Positions 18,434 through 28,399 are shown, counted from the stretch's first letter. The stretch is 64,000 bases of DNA from Algoriphagus sanaruensis (GCF_001593605.1 NZ_CP012836.1:124001-188000); one strand, 5' to 3'. The notes: generated from the letters alone by a model not told the origin. Numbers and translations are program-made.

Positions 18434-18874
18434 ATGGAAACATCTAACTATCTCAAACGTCTTAAAGATCTAACCAGTCAGACTGAACCTAAATTTGGTC
18501 AAATGACTGCACAGCATATGGTTGAGCACCTTGCACTTACCCTTAAACTTTCCTACGGAAAGGTTAAAATCCCTGAGTTTGAAGTTCAAGAAAAACATCT
18601 TCAGCAAAAATTTTTACTCTTACGAACTGAAATGGAATTTCCGAGAGGAGTAAGAATCCCAGGGACATCAGGAGAACTTACAGATTTGAGGTATCCTGAT
18701 TTTGAAACTGCCACCGGAGAGCTAATCAAGTCATTTGAGGTCTATTTGGAATACTTCAAAAACAATCCCCATTCAAAAACTTGGCATCCAAGATTTGGGC
18801 CTTTAGATTTCGAAGAATGGGAAATTTTTCATGCTAAACACATTCAGCATCATTTCAGCCAATTTGGAATTTGA
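18434..18874 (+). CDS. DinB-fold protein, DUF1569-like
   Basis: This is a 146-residue soluble helical protein. The spaced histidines MTAQHMVEHLALTL near the N terminus and HAKHIQHHFSQFGI at the C terminus match the metal-binding pattern of the DinB/DUF1569 four-helix bundle. Members may act as thiol-dependent transferases or hydrolases; the actual reaction here is unknown. It is a single gene after the nrdA terminator and is convergent with the DUF502 gene six bases away. Confidence 0.75.
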   Translation: METSNYLKRLKDLTSQTEPKFGQMTAQHMVEHLALTLKLSYGKVKIPEFEVQEKHLQQKFLLLRTEMEFPRGVRIPGTSGELTDLRYPDFETATGELIKSFEVYLEYFKNNPHSKTWHPRFGPLDFEEWEIFHAKHIQHHFSQFGI

Positions 18875-18879
18875 ATCCC

Positions 18880-19434
18880 CTATTCAAGAGGTGACACCCC
18901 GCCAGAAACCATAAACTTCATGACATCTGAACTTTTCACTCCTTTCAAAGGAGTGATTTTCTCTCGCTTCACTAAGAAGACATTTCCTGAGACATTATAG
19001 CTGTGTGGGAAATAAACAGCAACCAAATCCGGCTCGCCGAGAATTGTTAAATCCTCCTGAGTAATAAAGCCCAATCGAAATACGGACTCAGAAACCTGAA
19101 CACGAACAGGTGAACTGAATTTTTTCTTTTCCCCAACAAAAGCTCCCATCAGATCTTTTATTGAGGTATAAAGCAGGTTTACTAAAGGAATCTTAAATAC
19201 CGCCCGTTCGAACCAATCAAATAAGGGTTTTGTGAAAAACAGACTAGCCAAATAGCCCACAAACGTAATCAAACCCAGAACCATCAAAATACCAATTCCA
19301 GGGATTGGAACAGGAATCAAATTATCCAGAAATAAAAAAATCTGATAGATCACGTAAATAGTGATCGCCAAAGGGGTTAGAAATAATAACCCTCTGAAGA
19401 AATAAGAAATCACTCGCCGATAGGTGAAGGACAT
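18880..19434 (-). CDS. DUF502 family inner-membrane protein
   Basis: The 184-residue protein has two N-terminal transmembrane segments (about 10-33 and 44-68), separated by the proline-rich loop NLIPVPIPGIG. A conserved soluble part follows with FKIPLVNLLYTSIKDLMGAF and VAVYFPHSYNVSGNVFLV. This layout is typical of DUF502 proteins, whose function is not established. It is a single gene with no operon partner except a possible read-through from the DUF1080 gene, which has a terminator between. Confidence 0.85.
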   Translation of the reverse strand: MSFTYRRVISYFFRGLLFLTPLAITIYVIYQIFLFLDNLIPVPIPGIGILMVLGLITFVGYLASLFFTKPLFDWFERAVFKIPLVNLLYTSIKDLMGAFVGEKKKFSSPVRVQVSESVFRLGFITQEDLTILGEPDLVAVYFPHSYNVSGNVFLVKREKITPLKGVKSSDVMKFMVSGGVSPLE

Positions 19435-19454
19435 AGGATTTGGCTATAGATCAT

Positions 19455-19485
19455 AAAAAATGCTTAACCATTTGATTAAGCATTT
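19455..19485 (-). terminator. Terminator after the DUF1080 gene
   Basis: AAATGCTTAA and TTAAGCATTT form a ten-pair stem, and the minus strand continues with T residues. It lies about 23 bases beyond the DUF1080 stop. Confidence 0.75.
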
Positions 19486-19507
19486 CAGCAAAGTTAGAAA
19501 GTATACA

Positions 19508-20137
19508 TCAGTCTAAAAGTTTGATTTTCACACTTCGGTAAAAAATCACACTTTCAGGATCATGCGCTTGAAGTGCAATCGTTCCGTGATCGAATTTTTT
19601 TTCACCTGCATTGGCAGGTCGATTTTGATCTTCAGATTCATCATATTCCATGACCACTTTATCGTTGATTTTGACCGTAGCCTGATCACCTTTCACAATT
19701 ATATGATAGGTATACCATTCACCGTCTTCGACATAAACCTCTCTCACATCATTAAATGAATAAAGGCTTCCAGACTTTCTCCAGTCGCCATGAGTTTGGT
19801 TAACTTGAATCTCATACCCTTTATTTGGCCAGCCTGTTTCTTGATATGTAGTATGGATAAAAATTCCAGAGTTAGCTTTTGGCATTGTCTTTACTTCCAC
19901 CATCAATTCAAAATTGGCAAAATCATGATTGCCTACAGAACCATCGTAAAATGCATGGCCTCTTGGCCCGTCAATTTTGATAGTCCCATCTACTACAGAA
20001 AACGACTGTGGATTTTCTGAAATTTTCCAACCATCAAGGTCTTTTCCATTAAATAACTCAATCCATTTTCCTTGCTGGGAAAAACTGGATTGACACCACA
20101 TAAGAGTAACTACTAAACTGAATACAAGCTTTTTCAT
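19508..20137 (-). CDS. Secreted DUF1080 (3-keto-disaccharide hydrolase-like) protein
   Basis: A signal peptide (MKKLVFSLVVTLMWCQSSFS) is followed by one DUF1080 domain of the concanavalin-like fold. It opens with WIELFNGKDLDGWK and continues with NFELMVEVKTMPKANSGIFI, GYEIQVNQTHGDWR and a C-terminal IALQAHDPESVIFYRSVKI. Some DUF1080 proteins hydrolyse 3-keto sugars made by periplasmic glucoside oxidases. Whether this one does is an inference, since no Gfo/Idh-type oxidoreductase lies next to it. Length (209 aa) is normal for the family. Confidence 0.85.
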   Translation of the reverse strand: MKKLVFSLVVTLMWCQSSFSQQGKWIELFNGKDLDGWKISENPQSFSVVDGTIKIDGPRGHAFYDGSVGNHDFANFELMVEVKTMPKANSGIFIHTTYQETGWPNKGYEIQVNQTHGDWRKSGSLYSFNDVREVYVEDGEWYTYHIIVKGDQATVKINDKVVMEYDESEDQNRPANAGEKKFDHGTIALQAHDPESVIFYRSVKIKLLD

Positions 20138-20213
20138 GGCTGGAGAGGTTTGGGTTAATTGATAGGATTAAATTACCCAACAAAACCTAAATTCAGTTAC
20201 CGCTAAAAAAGAA

Positions 20214-20244
20214 AAAGGCTCTGAGGTCATCCCCCAGAGCCTTT
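20214..20244 (-). terminator. Terminator closing nqrABCDE
   Basis: AAAGGCTCTG and CAGAGCCTTT form a ten-pair stem directly after nqrE, and the minus strand carries T residues after it. It implies the operon ends here, without nqrF. Confidence 0.82.
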
Positions 20245-20260
20245 CATCTAAATTTATTTT

Positions 20261-20872
20261 TTAAAGATCGATGCCCATGAAAGACATGAAAGCTATTCCC
20301 ATCAAACCAGTCAAGAGCATGGTAATACCCAAACCTTTCAACCCGTTAGGAACATGAGAATACTTCAAACGCTCTCTAATCGCTGCTAGAGCGACGATTG
20401 CTAACATGAATCCAACTCCTGAACCGAATCCGTAAACAGCAGATTCAGCCAAAGTATAATCACGCTGAGCCATGAAAAGAGAGCCTCCAAGAATCGCACA
20501 GTTTACAGCAATCAAGGGAAGGAAGATCCCCAATTGACCGTATAAAGCAGGAGCAAATTTCTCAACAATCATTTCAACCAATTGTACCATTGCGGCAATA
20601 ATCGCAATGAACATGATAAATCGAAGGAAAGAAAGATCAATAGATGCCAAATCCTCACTCGCCCAAGTAAGAGCTCCTTCTTTGAGGACAAATTCATTTA
20701 AAAGCCAGTTTACAGGCGTAGTTACAGCTAATACGAATACTACTGCAGCTCCTAGACCTAAAGCGGTGCTTACTTTCTTCGAAACGGCCAAGAAAGAACA
20801 CATTCCCAAGAAGTAGGCGAAAATCATGTTGTCGATAAAGATCGACCGAATTCCTAAGCTAAATAATTCCAT
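20261..20872 (-). CDS. nqrE: Na+-translocating NADH:quinone oxidoreductase subunit E
   Basis: NqrE is a six-helix inner-membrane subunit that, with NqrD, carries a membrane iron centre. The protein (203 aa) starts [20 protein letters not shown]. An upstream in-frame extension to 20926 overlaps nqrD and lacks family similarity. Visible signatures are the NqrE start, [16 protein letters not shown] with the metal-binding Cys, and [20 protein letters not shown] near the end. The usual partner nqrF does not follow. Confidence 0.95.
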   Translation of the reverse strand: MELFSLGIRSIFIDNMIFAYFLGMCSFLAVSKKVSTALGLGAAVVFVLAVTTPVNWLLNEFVLKEGALTWASEDLASIDLSFLRFIMFIAIIAAMVQLVEMIVEKFAPALYGQLGIFLPLIAVNCAILGGSLFMAQRDYTLAESAVYGFGSGVGFMLAIVALAAIRERLKYSHVPNGLKGLGITMLLTGLMGIAFMSFMGIDL

Positions 20873-20886
20873 TTTTCTAGGTGTTT

Positions 20887-21570
20887 TTAGTGTTCTACAT
20901 AACCTGTTTTGGTACGCTGTACCCAAACGATCAATCCAAGGATGATGAAAGCTCCAACAGGCGTTACCATTAGGCCATTAGTAGCCAATTTGAAATCAGG
21001 TCCAAAAAGGCTTGAGATATATTCGAAAACCGGGATACCAAATACAGAACCAGATCCCCATAGTTCTCTAAAGAAAGCTACAGTCAAAATGATCCAAGAG
21101 TAACCCATTGCAGAACCCAAACCATCCAAAACTGAATCATATGGCTTATTTCCCAAAGCAAAAGCTTCAAGACGTCCCATAACAATACAGTTGGTGATGA
21201 TCAATCCGATAAATACGGAAAGTTCTTTATACATATCGTAAGCAAAAGCCTTCAATACTTCGGATACCAGAGTAACCAAGGTTGCTACTACAGCAAGCTG
21301 CACGATAATACGAACTCGGCTTGGGATCGTATTACGCATGACCGAAATCACAAAGTTTGACATGGCAACAACGAAAATTACGGAGATAGCCATAACCAAA
21401 GTTGGCTTCATCTGGGTAGTCACAGCCAATGCAGAGCAAATTCCCAATACTTGAATCGTAATCGGGTTATCGTCGATCAAGGGATCAGTGACTAATTTTT
21501 TTCTTCTCTTTGAGAAAAGTGGTTCAGCCGGCTTTTTTACAAGGGCTTTTTCTACAGTTTCAGTACTCAT
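20887..21570 (-). CDS. nqrD: Na+-translocating NADH:quinone oxidoreductase subunit D
   Basis: This is a 227-residue membrane subunit homologous to NqrE. It has [20 protein letters not shown] and [17 protein letters not shown], each with the conserved Cys of the paired iron site. The N terminus carries an extra charged stretch ([19 protein letters not shown]). It lies between nqrC and nqrE with spacings of about 23 and 14 bases, in the conserved operon order. Confidence 0.95.
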   Translation of the reverse strand: MSTETVEKALVKKPAEPLFSKRRKKLVTDPLIDDNPITIQVLGICSALAVTTQMKPTLVMAISVIFVVAMSNFVISVMRNTIPSRVRIIVQLAVVATLVTLVSEVLKAFAYDMYKELSVFIGLIITNCIVMGRLEAFALGNKPYDSVLDGLGSAMGYSWIILTVAFFRELWGSGSVFGIPVFEYISSLFGPDFKLATNGLMVTPVGAFIILGLIVWVQRTKTGYVEH

Positions 21571-21593
21571 TTGTCAATACTTTGAGTTGAAAA

Positions 21594-22346
21594 TTAATTA
21601 AGACCAGCCAAAGCCTGGTTTGACGACTTCGATTTGATATAAGACTCATAATGTCCTAAATACGCCTTAAGCATATTATTTACACCGCTGCCCGTAATAG
21701 TTGCACCGGACATTCCGTCGACTTTATGATCATCAGAGGAGTAATCTTTTCCCTCGCCCTTTTGCATTTGAACGGCTACCAAGGCTCCAGATTCGTCAAA
21801 TATCTTTTTTCCAACGAATCTTGCCTGAACATCACCTTCAGTGATTCGGGCACCCAAACCTGGAGTTTCTCCAGCGTGAGCTAAAGTTATACCTGCAATG
21901 GTATTCATATCAGTTTCCAATGCAATGTATCCCCAAATCGCATCCCAAAGACCCGCTCCATAAAGTGGGAAAATATAAGATTCTACATCATCAGGGTTTC
22001 CTTCTGCATGAAACATGAAAACTGGATACTGACGCTGATCCGCTGGTTTTTTGTAATCTTTAGCAATTTCAACTTTCTCAGCTTCCACTCCAGAGATCTC
22101 TTTACCTGTGATATCTACTACGTTAGAAGAAATTCGAGAAGTATAGAACTGGTTAATTTGCTCTGGGCTCATAGCACCAATCTCTTCAGCACTGATTACT
22201 GCACCAAGAATTTGCTTTTTCTTATCCAAAGCAATCGCTTCCTGCTGCCAAGGACCTAAAACTTGGGCTGTGCCCGAAAGAAGTAATCCAAGAATTACCG
22301 TCAATACAACCGAAAAGACGATAATATAGGTATTAGACTGTTGCAC
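21594..22346 (-). CDS. nqrC: Na+-translocating NADH:quinone oxidoreductase subunit C
   Basis: The 250-residue protein has one N-terminal membrane anchor (YIIVFSVVLTVILGLLL) and a periplasmic domain. The segment MSGATITGSGVNNML contains the S-G-A-T motif whose Thr carries the covalently bound FMN. ETPGLGARIT is the other family hallmark. The gene overlaps the end of nqrB by 14 bases, consistent with translational coupling. Confidence 0.95.
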   Translation of the reverse strand: MQQSNTYIIVFSVVLTVILGLLLSGTAQVLGPWQQEAIALDKKKQILGAVISAEEIGAMSPEQINQFYTSRISSNVVDITGKEISGVEAEKVEIAKDYKKPADQRQYPVFMFHAEGNPDDVESYIFPLYGAGLWDAIWGYIALETDMNTIAGITLAHAGETPGLGARITEGDVQARFVGKKIFDESGALVAVQMQKGEGKDYSSDDHKVDGMSGATITGSGVNNMLKAYLGHYESYIKSKSSNQALAGLN

Positions 22347-23532
22347 GTTGTAACCTCCTTGTTTTGTTAGCTTTTACTACATAATAATCGATCAAAGGAG
22401 CCATCACGTTCATAAACAGAACTGCAAGCATGATTCCTTCAGGGTAAGCTGGGTTGGTCACACGGATGATTACAGTAAGTACTCCGATCAAAATCCCATA
22501 AATCCATTTCCCAAGCTCAGTTTGCGCTGCAGAAACAGGATCAGTCGCCATAAATACAACACCAAATGCCAAGCCTCCCATAACTAAGTGATAGTGGGCT
22601 GGCATCGCCATGTATTCATTAACAGCAAGCGCATTCATGACAAGACCCATCACATAAGCACCACTAAATCCTCCTACAATAATCTTCCAGCTTGCTACTC
22701 CTGTAGCGACTAGAATCACAGCACCTACCAATGCCATCAAGGTTGAGGTCTCACCGATTGAACCTGGAATCCAACCCATGAACATGTTCATAAAACTGAA
22801 ATCTCCACCCAATGAAGCATTGTGTGTAGCCAGAGCTTCCGCTACTGGAGTTCCTTCTACACTAGCACCATAGGCAACGCCTAAAGCAGTAGCTCCTGAA
22901 AATCCATCCACAGCAGCCTTATCGCCTAGATATGTCCAAACTTGATCACCTGAAATCTGTGCTGGATACGCAAAATAAAGGAAAGCACGAGCGGTCATGG
23001 CTACGTTCAGGATATTCATTCCTGTTCCACCAAAAACTTCTTTACCAATAACCACAGCGAAAATGGTCGCTAGGGCTACTTGCCACAAAGGAATAAATGG
23101 AGGCATCACCAATGCAATTAACATCCCAGACACAAGGTATCCCTCAGAGACCGGATGATTACGAATCACACAGAATGTGAATTCGGTCGCAAGACCTACG
23201 GCATAGGAAACGATCAAGGTAGGGAGAACTGCAAGAGCTCCAAAGATCGCTTGATCCACCCAAGTTGAACCTTCACCAGTGGCGATGAAATGTTGATGAC
23301 CAATGTTTAAAATACCGAAAAGCAATGCCGGTACCATCGCGATCACCACAGTGATCATGATTCGCTTTAGATCGGTAGCATCTTTAATTTGAGCTCCCTT
23401 CGCTTTAGTCACCAAGTCAGGTGCAAAAGCAATTGTTCTATGTCCTTCGTAAAGTGTGTGGAATTTCTCCCATTTGCCACCTTTTTCGAAGTTTGGTTTA
23501 ATACTGTCGAAGAGATTCTGTAGCGCCTTCAT
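22333..23532 (-). CDS. nqrB: Na+-translocating NADH:quinone oxidoreductase subunit B
   Basis: NqrB is the large ten-helix subunit that forms much of the sodium path and binds riboflavin and a covalent FMN. The flavin-attachment motif is seen as GFSGATALGVAYG near residue 208. The segments GYLVSGMLIALVMPP and FGGTGMNILNVAMTARAFLYFAYP are strongly conserved. Length (399 aa) is normal. The gene starts three bases after nqrA. Confidence 0.95.
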   Translation of the reverse strand: MKALQNLFDSIKPNFEKGGKWEKFHTLYEGHRTIAFAPDLVTKAKGAQIKDATDLKRIMITVVIAMVPALLFGILNIGHQHFIATGEGSTWVDQAIFGALAVLPTLIVSYAVGLATEFTFCVIRNHPVSEGYLVSGMLIALVMPPFIPLWQVALATIFAVVIGKEVFGGTGMNILNVAMTARAFLYFAYPAQISGDQVWTYLGDKAAVDGFSGATALGVAYGASVEGTPVAEALATHNASLGGDFSFMNMFMGWIPGSIGETSTLMALVGAVILVATGVASWKIIVGGFSGAYVMGLVMNALAVNEYMAMPAHYHLVMGGLAFGVVFMATDPVSAAQTELGKWIYGILIGVLTVIIRVTNPAYPEGIMLAVLFMNVMAPLIDYYVVKANKTRRLQRATV

Positions 23533-23535
23533 ATC

Positions 23536-24885
23536 TTAACTGTACATTAATAATTCAATCCCATTTCTAACCAACCCCTGTAAGTCATTCTTCGAAGGAT
23601 CGACAAATTCGCAAAGGGCAACATCTTCCTCCACCAATTCATAAAGTCCTAACTCTTCCATTTCGTCAAAATCTTCTGAAATGATTGCTTTGAACAAATA
23701 GGTAGGAAGAATATCCATAGGCATTACTTTTTCAAACACCCCTGTTACCACAAATGGTCTTTCTTCACCATGGGTATTAGTATCCACTTTAAATTCTCCT
23801 TTATTGAGGAAAGAGAGCATTCCAATAGCCTTATGGAAGCTTAGTTTGGCAGAAGATGGCTTTAACCAGCCCAAGAATTCCTCGTAATCTCCCTCAGGAA
23901 TTACAGTTACTTGGTTATGATAGAAACCCATGTAGCCTTCCATTGGAACCTTCTCTCCAGTCAACACATTTCCAGAAATCACTCTCACGTGACCAGAATT
24001 AAGGTTGCCCTTCACGAAGGAAGAAACGTTCGCTCCAACGAAAGTCTTCACATATCCTGTCTTGGTCAATTCAGAACCAGTCAAAACAATCACTTTAGAA
24101 GCATCATAAACGCCTTCTAACACTGCTTTACCAATCTGAACTACCCCAATTGGGGTTACAGTCCAAACCAATTCTCCTTTGTTAATTGGAGCGATATGGT
24201 GGATTTGAGTTCCTACGTTGCCTGCTGGGTGCGGTCCTGAAAACTGATGAATTTCGGCATTTTTAATGCCTGAGTAAATCGAAGGAACAGACTTGGATCC
24301 ATCTACAGAAAGATGAACTTTTCCTGAGGTCAATTTCGCAAGTGCATCAATTCCAGCTTGGAAATAGTTCTCTTCGCCGGCAAGTGTAAACCCGAAATCC
24401 GGAGCTAATGGGTGAGAATCAAATCCAGAGATAAAGATAGCTCTTGGGGTTTCGGCAGGATTTGCCACAACACCAAATGGCCTTTGGATGACATTTGGCC
24501 ATACACCACAGCTTGCGAGCTTAGCGGCTAGAGCATCCCGATCTTGATTCAGGTCGATCTTTCCAAATTCCTCGTAGGAAATGGTTTGGTCAGCCAAAAT
24601 TTTGATTTCTAGGAGTTTTCTCTTTTCGCCTCGCTTAATTTCCACGATTTCGCCGGAAACTGGAGCTGCGTAGATGACCTGATCCATTGCTTTGTCGATC
24701 AGGATGGGAGTACCGGCTTTTACGGTATCTCCTTCGTTCACAAGGACTTTGGGGCGTTGAATCCCCGGAAAATCCGTTGGCTTAATAGCGAAGGTCTGGA
24801 CTGCTGGCAGGTTAATATGCTCCAAAGGAGCTTTACCGGCGAGCTTAAGGTCAAATCCCTTCTTAAGCTTGACTATTTTAGACAT
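23536..24885 (-). CDS. nqrA: Na+-translocating NADH:quinone oxidoreductase subunit A
   Basis: NqrA is the cytoplasmic subunit involved in quinone binding. The 449-residue protein opens with KKGFDLKLAGKAPLEHINLP, continues with the barrel-sandwich motif PKVLVNEGDTVKAGTPI, and has GPHPAGNVGTQIHHIAPINK and EGYMGFYHNQVTVIPEG. It is the first gene of nqrABCDE. Upstream, TAGATTTG at 24924-24931 is a likely -7 element. Confidence 0.95.
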   Translation of the reverse strand: MSKIVKLKKGFDLKLAGKAPLEHINLPAVQTFAIKPTDFPGIQRPKVLVNEGDTVKAGTPILIDKAMDQVIYAAPVSGEIVEIKRGEKRKLLEIKILADQTISYEEFGKIDLNQDRDALAAKLASCGVWPNVIQRPFGVVANPAETPRAIFISGFDSHPLAPDFGFTLAGEENYFQAGIDALAKLTSGKVHLSVDGSKSVPSIYSGIKNAEIHQFSGPHPAGNVGTQIHHIAPINKGELVWTVTPIGVVQIGKAVLEGVYDASKVIVLTGSELTKTGYVKTFVGANVSSFVKGNLNSGHVRVISGNVLTGEKVPMEGYMGFYHNQVTVIPEGDYEEFLGWLKPSSAKLSFHKAIGMLSFLNKGEFKVDTNTHGEERPFVVTGVFEKVMPMDILPTYLFKAIISEDFDEMEELGLYELVEEDVALCEFVDPSKNDLQGLVRNGIELLMYS

Positions 24886-24923
24886 ATCAGTTTTTTGAAC
24901 TAGGTGCGTTTTGAAAAACGCCC

Positions 24924-24931
24924 CAAATCTA
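24924..24931 (-). promoter_or_regulatory. Candidate -7 element of the nqr operon
   Basis: TAGATTTG on the minus strand matches TAnnTTTG exactly, about 40 bases upstream of the nqrA ATG. A TTTG lies 24 bases further upstream, slightly longer than usual spacing. Confidence 0.5.
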
Positions 24932-25019
24932 AAGAAAAACCTTTTGAAATGGAGCCAAAGTCACATTAATTGTTCGAACTTTTGATAAAGCGGACAGGCG
25001 GTGAAAATCAGCAGTGAAA

Positions 25020-25916
25020 CTAGGCCTCCAGAAGTTTTTCTTCCATAGATTCCACATGGGCTTTCACTTGCTCCATTAGCCACATCGGGGTAGAAGTAGC
25101 TCCGCAAATTCCAACTCGATCTTGGGGGTGAAACCACGTTGGGTCCACTTCTGTTTCGCTTTCCACAAAATAACTTCGTGGATTTTCACTCAGACAAACT
25201 TGGTATAACGCCTTTCCATTAGAGCTTTTTTTCCCAGATACAAAAAGGATCACATCATTCTCCTGTGCAAACTTTTGTAGCTGAGGCTCCCGGTTGGAAA
25301 CTTGCCGACAAATCGAATCATTTGCATTGAAATCTAGCGCAGTGAGCTCGCCCTTGGCGGCCTTGATTCGTTCTTCTATTTTTTGGGAAAGTTCGTAGAA
25401 GCCTTTGGTGCTTTTTGTAGTTTGGCTGAAAAGCGTGACAGGACGACTGAAATCAATTTTTTCCAAATCTGCATCCTCCATGACCACGATCGCTTTCTCT
25501 AAAGTTTGCCCGGTTAAACCGATCACTTCTGCGTGACCTTTTTTCCCATAAATGACGATTTGCCCATTATCCCGTTCCATTTTATCAAAGGCGGTCTTAA
25601 CTCGATGTTGCAATTTGAGTACCACAGGACAAGAAGCGTCAATCAGCTCAATGTTATTTTTAATGGCTGTTTTATAGGTCTCAGGCGGTTCGCCATGCGC
25701 ACGAATCAGCACCTTACAATCATTTAACTCTTGCAATTGCTCTCGATCAATCACCACAAGACCCTTCTCCCGGAGCCTTTTGACCTCCATATCGTTATGG
25801 ACAATATCTCCCAAACAATACAATTGGTCACTGTTTTCCATTTCATCTTCTGCCATTTTAATGGCAAACTCTACTCCAAAACAGTATCCCGAATTTTTAT
25901 CAATGGTCACCTGCAT
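25020..25916 (-). CDS. ispH: 4-hydroxy-3-methylbut-2-enyl diphosphate reductase
   Basis: IspH makes isopentenyl and dimethylallyl diphosphate in the last step of the MEP pathway. The [4Fe-4S] cluster cysteines are visible: Cys12 in SGYCFGVEFAI, a central one in DASCPVVLKLQ, and one in NDSICRQVSNRE. The start MQVTIDKNSGYCFG at 25916 is chosen because the longer frame overlaps cmk and lacks conservation. It lies four bases after cmk, an arrangement seen in many bacteria. Its product feeds the polyprenyl synthase encoded at 8.8 kb. Confidence 0.95.
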   Translation of the reverse strand: MQVTIDKNSGYCFGVEFAIKMAEDEMENSDQLYCLGDIVHNDMEVKRLREKGLVVIDREQLQELNDCKVLIRAHGEPPETYKTAIKNNIELIDASCPVVLKLQHRVKTAFDKMERDNGQIVIYGKKGHAEVIGLTGQTLEKAIVVMEDADLEKIDFSRPVTLFSQTTKSTKGFYELSQKIEERIKAAKGELTALDFNANDSICRQVSNREPQLQKFAQENDVILFVSGKKSSNGKALYQVCLSENPRSYFVESETEVDPTWFHPQDRVGICGATSTPMWLMEQVKAHVESMEEKLLEA

Positions 25917-25920
25917 AATC

Positions 25921-26604
25921 CTACTCTTTTTCGATGGCTTTTTGGGCAAGGTGCACGATCTGTGCCACTTGTTCTTCAAAAGTCAGGTTTGTTGTATCTA
26001 TTTCTACCGCATCATTCATTTTGATCAGAGGACTTTCTGCACGAGAAGAATCGATGCGATCCCGTTCAGAAAGATTGGTTTGGATTTCCTTTAAATCCAC
26101 CATATCCCCTTTTTCCAATAATTCTTGTTGTCGCCTCGCTGCCCGAGTCTCCAAATCAGCGGTCATGAAAACTTTAAGCTCAGCTTCAGGAAAAACTACA
26201 GAACCGATATCTCTTCCATCCATGACCACCCCCTTGTGTTTCCCTAATTTCTGTTGTTGTGCAACCAACGCCTTTCGAATTTCTTTTACTGCAGCTACTT
26301 CGCTCACGCGCTCTGATACTCGCATTGCCCGAATTTCATCTTCCACCAATAACCCATTGAGATAGGTCTCTTGGCGTAAAGTATCGGGATTAATTTGAAA
26401 TGAAATATCCAGAGTTTTCAATGCCTTATCTACCTCTTGTGGTACGGATGGAGAAAGATAATGATTCAAAAAATGAAGGGTAGCTGCCCTATACATTGCT
26501 CCAGAGTCAATGTAAGTATAGCCCAGTGCTTTAGCTACAGCTTTGGCAGTCGAACTCTTGCCGCAGCCGGAGTACCCATCTATTGCGATGACAATTTTGC
26601 CCAT
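25921..26604 (-). CDS. cmk: Cytidylate kinase
   Basis: This enzyme phosphorylates CMP and dCMP using ATP. The P-loop IDGYSGCGKSSTAKAVA is at the N terminus, followed by YIDSGAMYRA. The family marker GVVMDGRDIGSVVFP and DRIDSSRAESPLIKMNDAVEID complete the CMP-binding site. Length (227 aa) is normal. It is the first gene of cmk-ispH, with TATATTTG at 26639-26646 as the likely -7 element. Confidence 0.95.
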   Translation of the reverse strand: MGKIVIAIDGYSGCGKSSTAKAVAKALGYTYIDSGAMYRAATLHFLNHYLSPSVPQEVDKALKTLDISFQINPDTLRQETYLNGLLVEDEIRAMRVSERVSEVAAVKEIRKALVAQQQKLGKHKGVVMDGRDIGSVVFPEAELKVFMTADLETRAARRQQELLEKGDMVDLKEIQTNLSERDRIDSSRAESPLIKMNDAVEIDTTNLTFEEQVAQIVHLAQKAIEKE

Positions 26605-26638
26605 TAAAACCTTTGTTGGGTTGGCTTATAATTTTCGC

Positions 26639-26673
26639 CAAATATAGTAGTTTTAATCCAATCCTTGCCCAAA
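26639..26673 (-). promoter_or_regulatory. Candidate promoter of cmk-ispH
   Basis: On the minus strand, TATATTTG (26639-26646) matches TAnnTTTG, with TTTG 23 bases upstream (26670-26673). The predicted leader is about 28 bases. Confidence 0.55.
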
Positions 26674-26734
26674 AATGGAATTTGATCCTTGGGGAATGAT
26701 GCTTCAAATTCATTGATTTCTAACATTTTTACAC

Positions 26735-28357
26735 ATGAAACTTCAGGGAAAATTAGTCCAAATCGAAGCCAGAAAAATCACACCGGTGGAGATCGAATTC
26801 AACTCAGGAAAGATTCAATCAATTCGACCTATTGAGGAAAATTCCAGCCTTCCATTTATTATGCCTGGTTTCATTGATGCACATGTCCATGTAGAGTCTT
26901 CCATGTTGGTTCCTTCCGAATTTGCCCGACTTGCAGTGGTGCATGGAACTGTAGCAACCATCTCCGATCCACATGAAATAGCCAATGTTTGTGGCATGCA
27001 AGGCGTAGAATACATGATCGAAAATGGCAAACAGGTGCCCTTTCACTTTTTCTTTGGAGCCCCTTCCTGTGTTCCGGCTACTCCTTTTGAGACAGCAGGC
27101 GGCGAAATCAATGCCGATGATATTGAAAATTTGATGAGCCGTTCTGAAATCCTCTACCTCGCTGAGATGATGAACTGGCCCGGAACAGTCCATCGAGATC
27201 CACTCGTGATGGAGAAGATCCGAATTTCAAAAAAATACGGCAAACCCATCGACGGACACGCGCCCGGCCTGATGGGAGAACTGGCAGAAAAATATGTGTC
27301 CGCAGGGCCAAGCACAGATCACGAGTGCTTTACCTCCGAGGAAGCGCTTGGTAAAATCAAACTCGGAATGAAAATCTCAATTCGGGAAGGTTCGGCTGCC
27401 AAAAACTTCGAGGCACTCATTGGCCTTATCGATGAGTATCCGGAAATGATCATGTTATGCTCTGACGATAAGCATCCCGACAATCTGGCCATCAGTCATA
27501 TCAATGAACTCGCCGCCCGAGCAATCGCCAAGGGAAAAGACGTGTTTGACGTGCTTAAAGCAGCTTGCCTCAATCCGATTGCCCACTATTCTTTACCGGT
27601 AGGTCAAGTCCTAGAAGGAGATCCTGCTGATTTTATTTTGGTAAAAGATTTGGAAAAGTTTGAAGTGCTCGCCACCTATGTAACGGGACAAAAAGTAGCC
27701 GAAAACGGAAAGACACTGATTCCCCGAATCAACAATGAGGTCATCAATAATTTCAACACCTCACTCAAAAGGCCAGAAGATTTTCAATTATCTGCATCTA
27801 GCACAAAAGTTCTAGTCATCGAAGCCTTGGACGGGCAACTGATTACGCCTGAGATCGAAGGGGAAATTTTGATCCGGGATGGCTTTGCGGAATCCAATCC
27901 GGAAAAAGACATTCTGAAAATCACCGTGGTCAACCGCTATCAGGACGCTCCTCCTGCTGGGGCCTTTATCAAAAACTTCGGGTTAAAAACCGGAGCCATC
28001 GCTTCCTCCGTGGGTCATGACTCTCATAATATCATTGCCGTGGGAATCGATGACGAGTCTATCTGCAGATCGGTGAATCTCCTGATCGAAGCAAAAGGCG
28101 GGATTTCGGCAGTTTCGGGAGAAAAAGAGGAAGTGCTCCCGCTACCCGTAGGAGGGATCATGTCTCCTGAAGACGGCTATCAGGTGGCTGAAGCCTATAC
28201 CCGAATCGACCGAATGGCTAAGGAAATGGGCTCCACCCTGAATTCTCCCTTTATGACTCTGAGCTTTATGGCCTTGCTGGTAATTCCAGATTTGAAACTG
28301 AGTGATAAAGGATTGTTTGATGGAAAGAGGTTTGAGTTTGTCGAGGTATTTCAATAA
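26735..28357 (+). CDS. ade: Adenine deaminase
   Basis: This enzyme converts adenine to hypoxanthine, feeding salvage by Hpt, which is also encoded in this window. The 540-residue protein shows the amidohydrolase metal motif [15 protein letters not shown], then [29 protein letters not shown] and [10 protein letters not shown]. The C-terminal domain has the conserved [15 protein letters not shown]. All are typical of the Ade family. It is a single-gene unit divergent from cmk and closed by the terminator at 28360-28392. Confidence 0.95.
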   Translation: MKLQGKLVQIEARKITPVEIEFNSGKIQSIRPIEENSSLPFIMPGFIDAHVHVESSMLVPSEFARLAVVHGTVATISDPHEIANVCGMQGVEYMIENGKQVPFHFFFGAPSCVPATPFETAGGEINADDIENLMSRSEILYLAEMMNWPGTVHRDPLVMEKIRISKKYGKPIDGHAPGLMGELAEKYVSAGPSTDHECFTSEEALGKIKLGMKISIREGSAAKNFEALIGLIDEYPEMIMLCSDDKHPDNLAISHINELAARAIAKGKDVFDVLKAACLNPIAHYSLPVGQVLEGDPADFILVKDLEKFEVLATYVTGQKVAENGKTLIPRINNEVINNFNTSLKRPEDFQLSASSTKVLVIEALDGQLITPEIEGEILIRDGFAESNPEKDILKITVVNRYQDAPPAGAFIKNFGLKTGAIASSVGHDSHNIIAVGIDDESICRSVNLLIEAKGGISAVSGEKEEVLPLPVGGIMSPEDGYQVAEAYTRIDRMAKEMGSTLNSPFMTLSFMALLVIPDLKLSDKGLFDGKRFEFVEVFQ

Positions 28358-28359
28358 AT

Positions 28360-28392
28360 AACCCTCCAAGGGATTGAAACCCTTGGAGGGTT
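28360..28392. terminator. Bidirectional terminator between ade and prfC
   Basis: AACCCTCCAAGGG and CCCTTGGAGGGTT form a thirteen-pair stem around a seven-base loop, placed exactly between two convergent stop codons. T-runs are poor on both sides. Confidence 0.7.
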
Positions 28393-28399
28393 GATGAGT

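Noticed and set aside
25934..26365. 143-codon plus-strand frame opposite cmk
   Set aside because: Mirrors the conserved cytidylate kinase gene; composition (Ser, Arg, Cys) is that of a reverse-complement frame.
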